A stretch of DNA of 64,000 nucleotides from an uncultured Allomuricauda sp. (GTDB lineage: Bacteria > Bacteroidota > Bacteroidia > Flavobacteriales > Flavobacteriaceae): the NCBI RefSeq assembly GCF_947495325.1, contig NZ_CANLYK010000001.1, positions 1,846,178 to 1,910,177 of the forward strand. Direction: 5' to 3'. The stretch's first letter is position 1. Each line of letters opens with the position of its first letter. The notes beneath the pieces were generated by a model that was given only the letters and a program-made list of their open reading frames with translations, did no database searches and had not been told where the DNA came from. The translations under genes were made by a program, and so were the position numbers. This document shows positions 20,696 through 30,705 of the stretch, piece by piece.

Positions 20696-21754
20696 ATGAA
20701 AATTGGGATTACAGGTACTGGTAGATATATTCCATCTATCATTACAAAAAACGAGGACTTTTTGGAACATGAATTTCTTGGTACGGATGGAAGCACTTTT
20801 GCAAATGAAAATGCCGTAATAATAGAAAAATTCAAGTCCATTACGGGAATTTCTGAACGTCGATATGCCAAACCAGAATTAAAGACATCAGATTTAGGGT
20901 ATCTAGCTGCTGAAAAAGCAATTGAAGATGCAAAAATTGATAAGGAGGAACTGGATTACATCATTTTTGCACATAATTTTGGAGATTTAACTGTTGGGAA
21001 AACGCAGGGTGACACCTTACCCAGTCTAGCCACTCGTGTAAAGCACCTACTTAAAATAAAGAATCCAAAATGCGTCGCTTATGACATGCTTTTTGGCTGC
21101 CCAGGATGGATTGAGGCAGTTATACAAGCAAATGCATTTATTAAAAGTGGAATGGCCAAAAAATGCTTGGTTATTGGGGGCGAGACCCTCTCAAGAGTGC
21201 TGGACGACCATGATCGTGATAGTATGATTTATTCCGATGGCGCAGGCGCCGCAATAATTGAAGCCGACCTGAGCTCTGGGGAAATTTTGGCTCACACATC
21301 CGTTACACATGCCAATGGCGAGGCCTATTACTTATTTTTTGATAAAACCTATAACAACGAAGAAGGTTCTGATACCAGATATATAAAAATGCATGGCCGT
21401 AAAATCTACGAATTTGCATGTACTCACGTACCGCAGGCTATGGCCGATTGTTTGAATGAAAGTGGCAGGTCCATTGATGAAGTAAAGAAAGTGTTCATTC
21501 ATCAAGCAAATGAAAAAATGGACGAGGCCATACTAAAAAGGTTTTACCGTTTATACAACAAAGAAGTGCCGGAGGGAGTCATGCCTATGAGCATCCACAA
21601 ATTGGGAAACAGTTCCGTAGCCACCATTCCCACACTTTTTGATTTAGTGCGAAAGGGGGAATTTCAAAATCACGAAGTAAAAGAGGGAGATGTTATTATC
21701 TTTGCAAGCGTTGGCGCTGGTATGAATATCAATGCCATTGTTTACAAATATTAA
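20696..21754 (+). CDS. Beta-ketoacyl-ACP synthase III family protein
   Basis: MKIGITGTGRYIPS; catalytic Cys in DMLFGCPGWIEAV; His in FIHQANEKM; Asn in LGNSSVATIPTL. Confidence 0.88.
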   Translation: MKIGITGTGRYIPSIITKNEDFLEHEFLGTDGSTFANENAVIIEKFKSITGISERRYAKPELKTSDLGYLAAEKAIEDAKIDKEELDYIIFAHNFGDLTVGKTQGDTLPSLATRVKHLLKIKNPKCVAYDMLFGCPGWIEAVIQANAFIKSGMAKKCLVIGGETLSRVLDDHDRDSMIYSDGAGAAIIEADLSSGEILAHTSVTHANGEAYYLFFDKTYNNEEGSDTRYIKMHGRKIYEFACTHVPQAMADCLNESGRSIDEVKKVFIHQANEKMDEAILKRFYRLYNKEVPEGVMPMSIHKLGNSSVATIPTLFDLVRKGEFQNHEVKEGDVIIFASVGAGMNINAIVYKY

Positions 21755-22276
21755 ATGTACGAAGGCAAATATCCACACAAACGGTATCGAATAACCCTAG
21801 AGTTTTTAAAAAAGCATATTGATACTTCAGAATCCATATTGGATTTGGGGGTAGAAAATCCGTTTTCAGAAATCATGAAATCCAACGGATACCAAGTAAA
21901 AAATACTGGCGGGGAAGACTTGGATGTAAATTTTAATACCGTTACCAATACCGATGCAAAAGTGATTACTGCTTTTGAAATTTTTGAACATTTGGTTGCC
22001 CCCTATAATGTGCTAAAGGAAATAAAAGCAGATAAACTAGTTGCGAGTATTCCAATGCGGTTATGGTTTTCATCGGCATACCGGAGCAAAACAGACCCAT
22101 GGGACCGACATTACCATGAATTTGAAGATTGGCAGTTTGATTGGCTCTTGGAAAAAGCGGGGTGGACAATCAAAGATTCCGCTAAATGGACCAATCCTAC
22201 CAAAAAACTAGGGCTTAGACCATTGTTGCGCTACTTTACCAATCGCTATTATATTGTGTACGCAGAGCGTAATTAA
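21755..22276 (+). CDS. Class I SAM-dependent methyltransferase-like protein with degenerate motif I
   Basis: ESILDLGVENPFSEIMKSNGYQV and ITAFEIFEHLVAPYNVLKEI. The ATG immediately follows the KAS III stop codon. Confidence 0.65.
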   Translation: MYEGKYPHKRYRITLEFLKKHIDTSESILDLGVENPFSEIMKSNGYQVKNTGGEDLDVNFNTVTNTDAKVITAFEIFEHLVAPYNVLKEIKADKLVASIPMRLWFSSAYRSKTDPWDRHYHEFEDWQFDWLLEKAGWTIKDSAKWTNPTKKLGLRPLLRYFTNRYYIVYAERN

Positions 22277-22319
22277 ATAATCATTAGCATTTGTCCCTTG
22301 TTTTTTGGAATTTTAGCCT

Positions 22320-23162
22320 ATGCGAATAAGCATCATTATCCCTGCCCATAACGAAGCATCTTATCTTTCAGATTGTCTGGGTTCCTTTGTTGCGCAAACC
22401 CACACTCCAGACGAGGTAATTGTTGTGGACGATAATTCCAGTGATGATACATTTAAAATTGCTTCAGCTTATTCCAAAAAGTTTGATTGGATAAAGGTTT
22501 TCAAAAGAAAATCTACTGATGAACATGTTCCCGGAAAAAAGGTAGTGGATACTTTTAATTTTGGACTGCAACATGCATCCAATTTTAACTTGATAGGCAA
22601 ATTTGACGCGGATATTATCCTCCCTCCCAATTATTTCGAAGTTATACTAAACCATTTTCAAAGCAATTGGAAATTAGGTATGTGTTCTGGATTGCTTTAC
22701 ATAAAAAAAGATGACGATTGGGTATATGAAACTATTGCAAAAAAAAACCATGTCCGTGGACCTATAAAACTATATCATAAATCTTGCTTTACTAAGATTG
22801 AAGGTTTACGCCCAGGGGTTGGGTGGGATACCGTGGATGTCCTTCTTACCAAGTACCATGATTTTGAAACCTTAACGGACTCTTCCTTGCATGTAAAACA
22901 TCTACGAGCTACTGGCCATGGCTACACTACAGCGAACTATCAACCCAAAGGAGAAGCGCTTTACAAAATGCGCTATGGCATTGTCCTGACCAAAATCGCA
23001 GCACTAAAAATGGCATGGCAATCCAAAAGTTTGAAGCTATACATTCAAACAATTTTGGGCTATTTAAAAGCCTTGATTTACCAGGTTCCTCGATTTGTTT
23101 CCAAGGATGAAGGTTCTTTTATCAGAAAATATAGATGGAAAGGGATCTTGAAAAAAATGTAG
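22320..23162 (+). CDS. Family 2 glycosyltransferase
   Basis: ISIIIPAHNEASYLSDCLGSFVAQTHTPDEVIVVDDNSSDDT; GKFDADIILPPNYFE. Confidence 0.9.
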   Translation: MRISIIIPAHNEASYLSDCLGSFVAQTHTPDEVIVVDDNSSDDTFKIASAYSKKFDWIKVFKRKSTDEHVPGKKVVDTFNFGLQHASNFNLIGKFDADIILPPNYFEVILNHFQSNWKLGMCSGLLYIKKDDDWVYETIAKKNHVRGPIKLYHKSCFTKIEGLRPGVGWDTVDVLLTKYHDFETLTDSSLHVKHLRATGHGYTTANYQPKGEALYKMRYGIVLTKIAALKMAWQSKSLKLYIQTILGYLKALIYQVPRFVSKDEGSFIRKYRWKGILKKM

Positions 23163-23189
23163 TTAATCAGTTAGAACTAAAATTAAGAT

Positions 23190-24173
23190 ATGAACCAAAA
23201 AACAGTATTCCTATCTCGAATTTTCCCAAAACTAGCAACACAGCTCCTAGAAGATGCCGGTTTTAAAGTAATCAGTTGGGATAAAGAGTATCCCATGTCC
23301 TACGAACAGTTGACCAAAGCTGCCAAAGACTATGATGCCCTATTTTGCACGCTAACTGATAAAATTGACAGTACTTTTTTAAACACCTGTTCACACTTGG
23401 ACATTATTACCCAATTTGCAGTTGGTTATGATAATATAGATGTAGATGAAGCTACAAAGCTTAAAATTCCTATCGGATATGCTCCGAATGCTATGACCGA
23501 GGCTACAGCAGATGTTGCCTTTGGCTTGATGATTGCCACCGCCCGAAAGATGTTCTTTATGAACCAAAAAATAAAGGATGGAAAATGGAGTTACTTTGAC
23601 CCTATAGGTCATTTAGGGCTGGAACTTAAAGGCAAAAGACTTGGTATTTTAGGCTTAGGGAGAATAGGCATGGCAATGGCCAAAAGATGCAAAGGAGCCT
23701 ACGATATGGAAATCTTGTACCACAACAGAAGTACCAACAAAAGAGCGGAAAAAGAACTTGGAGCAAGATTTGTTGATTTTGAAACATTGGTCTCTCAAAG
23801 TGATGTGATTTCGGTTCACTGTGCTTTAACACCAGAAACCCAGGGCATATTCAACAAAGTAGTTTTTGAAAAAATGAAGCCTATGTCGTTGTTTATAAAC
23901 ACGGCCCGAGGGGGAATTCATAATGAAAAAGATTTAATAAGCGCCTTGAATAAAGGTAATATTTGGGGAGCTGGCCTAGACGTGACCAATCCAGAACCGA
24001 TGAAACCCAATAATCCTCTTCTATCAATGGAAAATGTTTGTATCCTTCCCCATATCGGTTCGGCAACTATCACTTCACGAAATGAAATGGCTAGAATGGG
24101 AGCCAATAATATAATCAGCTTTTATAAGAAGGGAAATGTCCCAAATATTGTTAACCCAGACGTCCTAAAATAG
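23190..24173 (+). CDS. D-2-hydroxyacid dehydrogenase (glycerate dehydrogenase-like)
   Basis: LGILGLGRIGMAMAKRCKG NAD motif; INTARGGIHNEKDLISAL; LPHIGSATITSRNEMA. Confidence 0.9.
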   Translation: MNQKTVFLSRIFPKLATQLLEDAGFKVISWDKEYPMSYEQLTKAAKDYDALFCTLTDKIDSTFLNTCSHLDIITQFAVGYDNIDVDEATKLKIPIGYAPNAMTEATADVAFGLMIATARKMFFMNQKIKDGKWSYFDPIGHLGLELKGKRLGILGLGRIGMAMAKRCKGAYDMEILYHNRSTNKRAEKELGARFVDFETLVSQSDVISVHCALTPETQGIFNKVVFEKMKPMSLFINTARGGIHNEKDLISALNKGNIWGAGLDVTNPEPMKPNNPLLSMENVCILPHIGSATITSRNEMARMGANNIISFYKKGNVPNIVNPDVLK

Positions 24174-24189
24174 AATAAAAAACACTTAA

Positions 24190-25860
24190 CTAATTAAGCA
24201 CTTCTTTTATTGGCTCTCCTGTGGTTCCATTTGGAAATGCTATGCCCAACAAAGTTGCAAGGGTGGGCGCAATATCAGGGATTTCCGTTCTATTTGCTGT
24301 ACTTCCCTTTTTTATTCCTTTTCCAAAAAACAATAATGGTACATGCGTATCATAAATCATAGGGGAACCGTGTGTAGAACCAGTTGTATGATATGAAACA
24401 TAACCCGGGTTTTGCACTATAAGCACATCTCCCGATCGTTTTTGATTCCATCCGTTTTGCAAAATGTAAGGCAAACCCCTGGTATATTCATTTTGCCACA
24501 TTTGATACCCTGTATATATTTTTCCAACATCATCATAGTCCAATAATTCAAAGGCAATTTCTTCCTCTACGTCTTCTATATCCATATCAAGATTGTCAAG
24601 GACTTTTCTATCAAGAAAAATTTGAAAATCACTTATTTTCTTAACAATGTCTGTAGTACCGTATTTGTATTTCAAGAATTCATCAAACCTTGCTTTTGAA
24701 GCATCAGAATCCATATAACCTGCGGGTATTTTTTCATCCATAAGGTAAGATGGAACATGAACTGCTCCATGATCCGCAGACAAGAACACTGTATATTCAT
24801 CCTTACCGACTTTTTCATCCAAAGTATTAAGGATTCGTGCCAAATCAACATCAAGTCGTAAATATGCATCTTGAACTTCTTTTGAGTTCACTCCATATTT
24901 ATGACCTATGTAGTCAGTACTTGAAAAACTGATCGCCAGAAAATCCGTTATGGCATCAGCTCCCAAATTTTCCTTTTCCAGCGCTTCAAGAGCAAAATCA
25001 GCAGTAATACTATTTCCGTAGGGAGTATATTTTAAGATTTCAAAATCCTTTTCCTTATTCAGTAGATTTGGCGTACTGTGAGGAAAGGTAGGAGTGGTTT
25101 CATCCTCAAACGTACTTTCATAACTATTGTTATCGCTTCCGCTTTCCACATATAAACTTATATCTTTTAAGGTGTCCCATGGTTTTTTATATGCTTTTAT
25201 TCTATCCGATGCATTAAAATCAGACACCCATTTAGGAAGCTTTTGCATGTAGTATGTGCTGCTTATCCATTTCCCATAGTCGCCACCTTCAAACCAATAT
25301 GCGGCACTTGCCATATGTCCTCCAGGTAGAACAGCCCCTCGATCTTTTATTGCCACAGCAATCACCTTACCTCTCTTTTGGGTATGCAAACGTAACTGAT
25401 CGGTTATTGTAGTTGTCAACATACGGTGTGGCGACATTTCTCCAGCATCCGATGATGTTCCAACAGACTTGTAACGATCATCACCCGCACAATACACACT
25501 TTCATCTTGAGTTTTATCATACCAATTATTCCCGATTATGCCATGAATTGATGGTGTAGTTCCCGTATAGACAGATGTATGCCCGGGTCCTGTACTAGTG
25601 GGTGCATAATTAAAATGATGGTTTTTACAATTAAACCCATCGGTTACCAAACGCTTAAACCCTCCTTCTCCATAATGATTCCAAAAACGGGTCAAGTAAT
25701 CATACCGCATTTGATCTACAATAATTCCCACAACCAATTTTGGCGATTGTGCAATTTCTATTGGCTTTTCCTCAATGGTTTTTTTTGCTTTACGTTGGGC
25801 AAAAGAAAAACAGGTAGTAAAAAGAGTTAGCACCAGCAGAAGGGTATAGGTTTTTTTCAT
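24190..25860 (-). CDS. pafA: Alkaline phosphatase family protein, PafA-like
   Basis: Signal peptide, VVGIIVDQMRYDYLTRFW, nucleophile context YAPTSTGPGHTSVYTGT, FLSADHGAVHVP. Confidence 0.87.
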   Translation of the reverse strand: MKKTYTLLLVLTLFTTCFSFAQRKAKKTIEEKPIEIAQSPKLVVGIIVDQMRYDYLTRFWNHYGEGGFKRLVTDGFNCKNHHFNYAPTSTGPGHTSVYTGTTPSIHGIIGNNWYDKTQDESVYCAGDDRYKSVGTSSDAGEMSPHRMLTTTITDQLRLHTQKRGKVIAVAIKDRGAVLPGGHMASAAYWFEGGDYGKWISSTYYMQKLPKWVSDFNASDRIKAYKKPWDTLKDISLYVESGSDNNSYESTFEDETTPTFPHSTPNLLNKEKDFEILKYTPYGNSITADFALEALEKENLGADAITDFLAISFSSTDYIGHKYGVNSKEVQDAYLRLDVDLARILNTLDEKVGKDEYTVFLSADHGAVHVPSYLMDEKIPAGYMDSDASKARFDEFLKYKYGTTDIVKKISDFQIFLDRKVLDNLDMDIEDVEEEIAFELLDYDDVGKIYTGYQMWQNEYTRGLPYILQNGWNQKRSGDVLIVQNPGYVSYHTTGSTHGSPMIYDTHVPLLFFGKGIKKGSTANRTEIPDIAPTLATLLGIAFPNGTTGEPIKEVLN

Positions 25861-25958
25861 GAAAAATCTAATTTATAAACGAGTACAAAACTATTCATTT
25901 AAACCTTTTAAATTTTAAATGGAGGTTAAATACTGTTCAATATTCTTATTTTTAGTGC

Positions 25959-26696
25959 ATGAATTACCTTGAAGCGATTGGAAAATACTTCATCATGGTT
26001 TGGGAGGTATTTAAAAAGCCGACCAAGTGGCCAATCATGAGGTCCCTTATTTTAAAGGAAATCGATGAATTGATATTCGGTTCTTTGGGTATTATTATAT
26101 TTATCGCCTTTTTTATTGGTGGGGTTGTTACCATACAGACCGCCTTAAACCTTACCAGCCCCTTTTTACCAAAAAGCCTTATTGGGTTTGCCGCAAGACA
26201 ATCCGTTATTTTAGAATTTGCGCCAACTTTTACTTCCATAATTATGGCAGGTAAGGTGGGTTCTTATATCACATCCAGTATTGGTACGATGCGGGTTACC
26301 GAACAGATTGATGCTTTGGAAGTCATGGGGGTCAATTCATTGAACTATTTGGTTTTCCCAAAGATCATAGCCATGCTAATGTATCCGTTTGCCGTGGCCA
26401 TTGCCATGTATGTAGGTATTTTGGGTGGATGGATCGCTGCCGTTTTTGGTGACTATGCTCCAAGTGGAGAGTTTATTAAGGGACTGCAAATGGATTTTGA
26501 ACCGTTTCATGTTACCTATGCTTTTATAAAGACGTTAATATTTGCCTTTGTAATTGCAACGGTGCCATCCTACCATGGATTTTTCATGAAAGGTGGTGCT
26601 TTGGAAGTAGGTAAAGCCAGTACAACCTCATTTGTTTGGACAAGTGTGGTAATAATTATTTTGAATTACATCCTTACACAACTAATGTTAGGTTAA
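25959..26696 (+). CDS. mlaE: MlaE/YrbE family ABC transporter permease
   Basis: EFAPTFTSIIMAGKVGSYITSSIGTMRVTEQIDALEVMGVNS. Confidence 0.9.
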   Translation: MNYLEAIGKYFIMVWEVFKKPTKWPIMRSLILKEIDELIFGSLGIIIFIAFFIGGVVTIQTALNLTSPFLPKSLIGFAARQSVILEFAPTFTSIIMAGKVGSYITSSIGTMRVTEQIDALEVMGVNSLNYLVFPKIIAMLMYPFAVAIAMYVGILGGWIAAVFGDYAPSGEFIKGLQMDFEPFHVTYAFIKTLIFAFVIATVPSYHGFFMKGGALEVGKASTTSFVWTSVVIIILNYILTQLMLG

Positions 26697-27463
26697 TGAT
26701 AGAAGTTGACAATATTCATAAATCATTTGGAGATGCCCATATACTGAAGGGTGTCAGCACCATTTTTGAAGATGGAAAAACCAATTTGATCATTGGCCAA
26801 AGTGGATCTGGAAAAACCGTTTTTTTAAAATGTCTTTTGGGATTATTTGAACCTGAAGAGGGTCAAATTTGCTATAACGGTCAGTTTTATTCAGAATTAT
26901 CCACCAGTGAGCGCCGGGATTTGCGACAAGAAATGGGAATGGTATTTCAAGGAAGCGCACTGTTTGATTCCATGTCGGTTGAAGGTAATGTGATGTTCCC
27001 TTTGGGTATGTTCACCAATCAATCTAAAGCTGAAATGCAAGATCGTGTGGATTTTGTTTTGGAACGCGTTAATCTAATTGATGCACACAAAAAGTTTCCT
27101 TCAGAAATATCTGGTGGGATGCAAAAAAGAGTGGCCATTGCACGTGCCATTGTAATGAATCCCAAATATTTGTTTTGTGATGAACCCAATTCCGGGCTGG
27201 ACCCCAAAACGGCAATCTTAATAGACAATCTAATTCAAGAAATTACCAAAGAATACAATATCACTACAATTATCAATACGCATGATATGAACTCGGTGAT
27301 GGAAATTGGTGAAAAAATCATCTTTTTAAAGAACGGACACAAAGAATGGGAAGGAACCAACAAAGAAATTTTTAAAACCGACAACAAGGCAGTTACCGAC
27401 TTTGTTTATTCCTCCGAACTCTTTAAAAAAGTACGACAAATGTATATAGAAGAGCGTAATTAA
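26696..27463 (+). CDS. mlaF: MlaF-like ABC transporter ATP-binding protein
   Basis: Walker A IGQSGSGKTVFLK; signature EISGGMQKRVAIARAI. ATG at 26696 overlaps the mlaE stop by 1 nt. Confidence 0.9.
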   Translation: MIEVDNIHKSFGDAHILKGVSTIFEDGKTNLIIGQSGSGKTVFLKCLLGLFEPEEGQICYNGQFYSELSTSERRDLRQEMGMVFQGSALFDSMSVEGNVMFPLGMFTNQSKAEMQDRVDFVLERVNLIDAHKKFPSEISGGMQKRVAIARAIVMNPKYLFCDEPNSGLDPKTAILIDNLIQEITKEYNITTIINTHDMNSVMEIGEKIIFLKNGHKEWEGTNKEIFKTDNKAVTDFVYSSELFKKVRQMYIEERN

Positions 27464-27475
27464 TAATAAGACTGA

Positions 27476-28930
27476 CTAATCAACCTTCTTAACTACCAAA
27501 GTTGAATCTTGCAAGCGAAGTTTTAGCCAAGCAATCATTTTTTTAGTGTCTGCTTCTTTTTGATTTTTCTGAATTCCATCCTTCCATTTCACCTCAAAGA
27601 CGGGAATAGTATCCAACTTATTAAAATCCGTTTGTATTTGATAGGAGAATCCAAGTCCAGCAATATTTTCATAATTGGCTTTTGCTTCGTCACTTATATT
27701 TTTAAATGGAATTTGTTTTCCCGCATTCTTGGTCAAACTGGCAACCTCCTCTTCCAACAAACGTATTTGTTCATCCTTGTTTAAAAGTTCAACTTTGTTT
27801 TTTTCGTAAAGCTCGCTAACATAGTTGAATTTTTCTTCGGAGTCGTCTCTACCTCCTTGCAAAACCCTAAAATCTGCATCCTTCAATCTAGAAAACTCAT
27901 TTTTTTGGACTCGCCAGGTATTAATGATATTCTCAGGAATCAACTCATCGCCCATACAGACCAATTCTATTAAAGATGTGCCATCATCTACAAATTCAAT
28001 TTTAGTAAGATTGTCCACATAACGACCTGATTCATTGAATTGATATACTTCAATAGTATCTTTCAAAAATTCCTGTGCTTGTTTTTTAAAAAGTGATTCC
28101 TGAAAAACTTGATAAAAGGTGAATCCCGCAGGAATCATTACCGCAATCCCGGTTATTGATGCGACTCGGGCTATAAGCCTCCTTCGTTGGGAGTTGGCAT
28201 AGCGCACCATAGGGAATCGCAAGAACTTAATCACCAAAAAGGTAGCCAAACCAATAAACATGGTATTGATGATGAACAAATACATTGCACCCCAGGCATA
28301 CTCCAATTTTCCTATTGCCAAGCCGAAACCTACGGTACAGAGCGGTGGCATAAGTGCCGTGGCAATTGCAACTCCAAAAATAACACTGGCAATGGTACCC
28401 TTTTTAGCTCGGGCAATCACCAAAGAAAGTCCACCAAAAAATGCAATCAACACATCTCTAATATCGGGTTTTGTGCGCGCTAAAAGCTCAGAAGACTCAT
28501 CACGCAATGGAAACAGGTAGAAAAACAAAAAAGCAGTAATTACGCTTAAAACTACCATTACAGTAAAATTCTTGAGCGATCTGCGTAATGTATCAATATC
28601 ATTAATGGCCAATGAAAGGCCCATTCCCAAAATGGGACCCATTAACGGGGATATTAACATGGCTCCAATAACAACAGCGGTTGAATTGGCATTAAGACCT
28701 ATGGAGGCAATAAAAATGGAACATATAAGAATCCAAGACGTATGCCCCTTAAAAGGGATATCTGCAATAATAGATTCTTTGGTAGCGGCCGCATCTGTAT
28801 TGGTCCGAATCTCCAAAAGTTCAGAAAGAAACTTTCGTACACTCCCCAGAAGCCCCTTAAAATCCTTTTTTACGTCTTCCCCGCTATCTTGATTTGGGGT
28901 TTGCTCCCCTCCAAATAAATGTTCACTCAT
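27476..28930 (-). CDS. DUF389 family membrane protein
   Basis: Membrane core IASIGLNANSTAVVIGAMLISPLMGPILGMGLSLAINDIDTLRRS. Confidence 0.88.
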   Translation of the reverse strand: MSEHLFGGEQTPNQDSGEDVKKDFKGLLGSVRKFLSELLEIRTNTDAAATKESIIADIPFKGHTSWILICSIFIASIGLNANSTAVVIGAMLISPLMGPILGMGLSLAINDIDTLRRSLKNFTVMVVLSVITAFLFFYLFPLRDESSELLARTKPDIRDVLIAFFGGLSLVIARAKKGTIASVIFGVAIATALMPPLCTVGFGLAIGKLEYAWGAMYLFIINTMFIGLATFLVIKFLRFPMVRYANSQRRRLIARVASITGIAVMIPAGFTFYQVFQESLFKKQAQEFLKDTIEVYQFNESGRYVDNLTKIEFVDDGTSLIELVCMGDELIPENIINTWRVQKNEFSRLKDADFRVLQGGRDDSEEKFNYVSELYEKNKVELLNKDEQIRLLEEEVASLTKNAGKQIPFKNISDEAKANYENIAGLGFSYQIQTDFNKLDTIPVFEVKWKDGIQKNQKEADTKKMIAWLKLRLQDSTLVVKKVD

Positions 28931-28932
28931 AA

Positions 28933-30012
28933 TTATGCGTGCTGATCACCAAATTTTTCCTTTACCAGACCTAGCACTTTTTTAATGTCTTGCTGCTTCG
29001 ATTTTGGATAGATCAGTAAAACTTCTTCTTTATCCACAATAATATAATCTTCCAGCCCGTCAACAACTACAATCTTTCCTTTTGGAGATCGAATCATATT
29101 TCCTTTAGCGCCTTGAAGTACCGTTTTGCTATTTACAACAGCATTCTGCTCTTCATCCTTATCAAGCTTGTCATACAATGCACCCCAGGTTCCTAAATCA
29201 TTCCAATCAAAAGTAGCAGGTAAAGTATATATAGATTTGGACTGCTCCAATATAGCGTAATCTATTGAAATGTTTTCGGCCTTTGGATAGTTTTCCTTTA
29301 TAAAAGACTCTTCATCAGCCGTATTATAGCAAGAAACGCCATTTTGAAACAAATCAAACTGGTCTGGTTGATAGTTCTTGAAAGCATTTACAATCGTATT
29401 TACACCCCACATAAAAATTCCTGCATTCCAAAGAAAATTACCTTGCACCAAAAATTCTTTGGCGGTTTCATAATCCGGTTTTTCTCTAAATTGAGACACC
29501 TTTTTTAGAGCTTGGTCACTTCCTTTTTCAAATTCGATATACCCAAAACCTGTGTTGGGAAAGGTTGGCTGAATTCCCAATGTGCACAACACGTCTTCGC
29601 TTTCACATTTATCAAAACAGGCTTTTACATCATTCTCAAATGCTTTTTCATCCTCAATCCAATGATCACTTGGCGCAACGATCATTACAGCATTTGGATT
29701 CATTTTTTGAATCTTTAAGGAGGCATATAAAATACAAGGTGCTGTATTTCGCATAGCTGGCTCCAAGACCACCTGTTCTTGACTCACTTGCGGTAGTTGT
29801 TCTAAGACCAAATCGTTATAACGCTCATTGGTAAGAATCAAAATATTTTCTGTTGGAATGAATTTATTGAGCCTATCGAATGTTTTTTGAATCAAGGTTT
29901 TTCCGGTTCCCAGCATATCATGAAACTGTTTGGGATAGGAAGATGTGCTAACAGGCCAAAATCGGGAACCGACACCTCCAGCCATTAATATTGCGTAATA
30001 ATTTTTGTTCAT
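28933..30012 (-). CDS. manC: Mannose-1-phosphate guanylyltransferase
   Basis: YAILMAGGVGSRFWPVSTSSYPKQFHDML; FREKPDYETAKEFL. Start taken at the internal MNKNYY. Confidence 0.92.
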   Translation of the reverse strand: MNKNYYAILMAGGVGSRFWPVSTSSYPKQFHDMLGTGKTLIQKTFDRLNKFIPTENILILTNERYNDLVLEQLPQVSQEQVVLEPAMRNTAPCILYASLKIQKMNPNAVMIVAPSDHWIEDEKAFENDVKACFDKCESEDVLCTLGIQPTFPNTGFGYIEFEKGSDQALKKVSQFREKPDYETAKEFLVQGNFLWNAGIFMWGVNTIVNAFKNYQPDQFDLFQNGVSCYNTADEESFIKENYPKAENISIDYAILEQSKSIYTLPATFDWNDLGTWGALYDKLDKDEEQNAVVNSKTVLQGAKGNMIRSPKGKIVVVDGLEDYIIVDKEEVLLIYPKSKQQDIKKVLGLVKEKFGDQHA

Positions 30013-30085
30013 CTTATCAATGTTTTGTCTGGTCAAGCACAATCGAAAACTTGGTGTACTCTATTTCCGCACCAACAACGACCTG

Positions 30086-30685
30086 TTAACTTATCAATTC
30101 AACTTCAGCATTTGGTTGAAACAAATATACTTTGCCAGTGGTCAATTCTGTACACTCATAGCGTTTTATTCGCTTTTTTCCTTTCTGGAAAAGTTTCCCG
30201 TTATACAAACGAAACTTGCTGCCTATTGGCAGTTCATAGACATAACTGTTATTGCTTTCTTCGGAATCAAAAGTCTTTAGTGCTATGGATAAGCGAGCAT
30301 CAGTGCTACTACTTGCTTTTGGATTTTTAAAATGATTTGCAATGATAGGGAGCAACTGGGACGGAAACACCTCTGGCCTGATAAAAGGAACCATTAAATG
30401 TTGAAAAGTGCGTTTCCATTCCAATCCATGAGGTTTAATACGACGACCATATGTTTCAAAGGCAACTAAATGGGCAATCTCATGTACCAAGGTAATCAAA
30501 AAGCGATATCTATTCAGGGACGCATTTACCGTTATTTGATGTAAGCCATTGGGCATCCTCCGGTAATCACCATGACGTGTTACCCTATGATTTACAATTT
30601 TTAAATGCACACCATGGCGTTCTATCAAACTAAGGCATGGTTCAACTGCACGTTCTGGTAAATATTTTTGTAACGTGGTGCTCAC
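30086..30685 (-). CDS. SprT-like zinc metalloprotease domain protein
   Basis: LITLVHEIAHLVAFE HExxH motif in SprT-like context. Confidence 0.85.
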   Translation of the reverse strand: MSTTLQKYLPERAVEPCLSLIERHGVHLKIVNHRVTRHGDYRRMPNGLHQITVNASLNRYRFLITLVHEIAHLVAFETYGRRIKPHGLEWKRTFQHLMVPFIRPEVFPSQLLPIIANHFKNPKASSSTDARLSIALKTFDSEESNNSYVYELPIGSKFRLYNGKLFQKGKKRIKRYECTELTTGKVYLFQPNAEVELIS

Positions 30686-30705
30686 AGAACTAAATTAAGA
30701 TTATT

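Noticed and set aside
28187-28892. Overlapping plus-strand ORFs (98, 86 and 106 aa) within the DUF389 gene
   Set aside because: Antisense to a well-supported membrane protein CDS.
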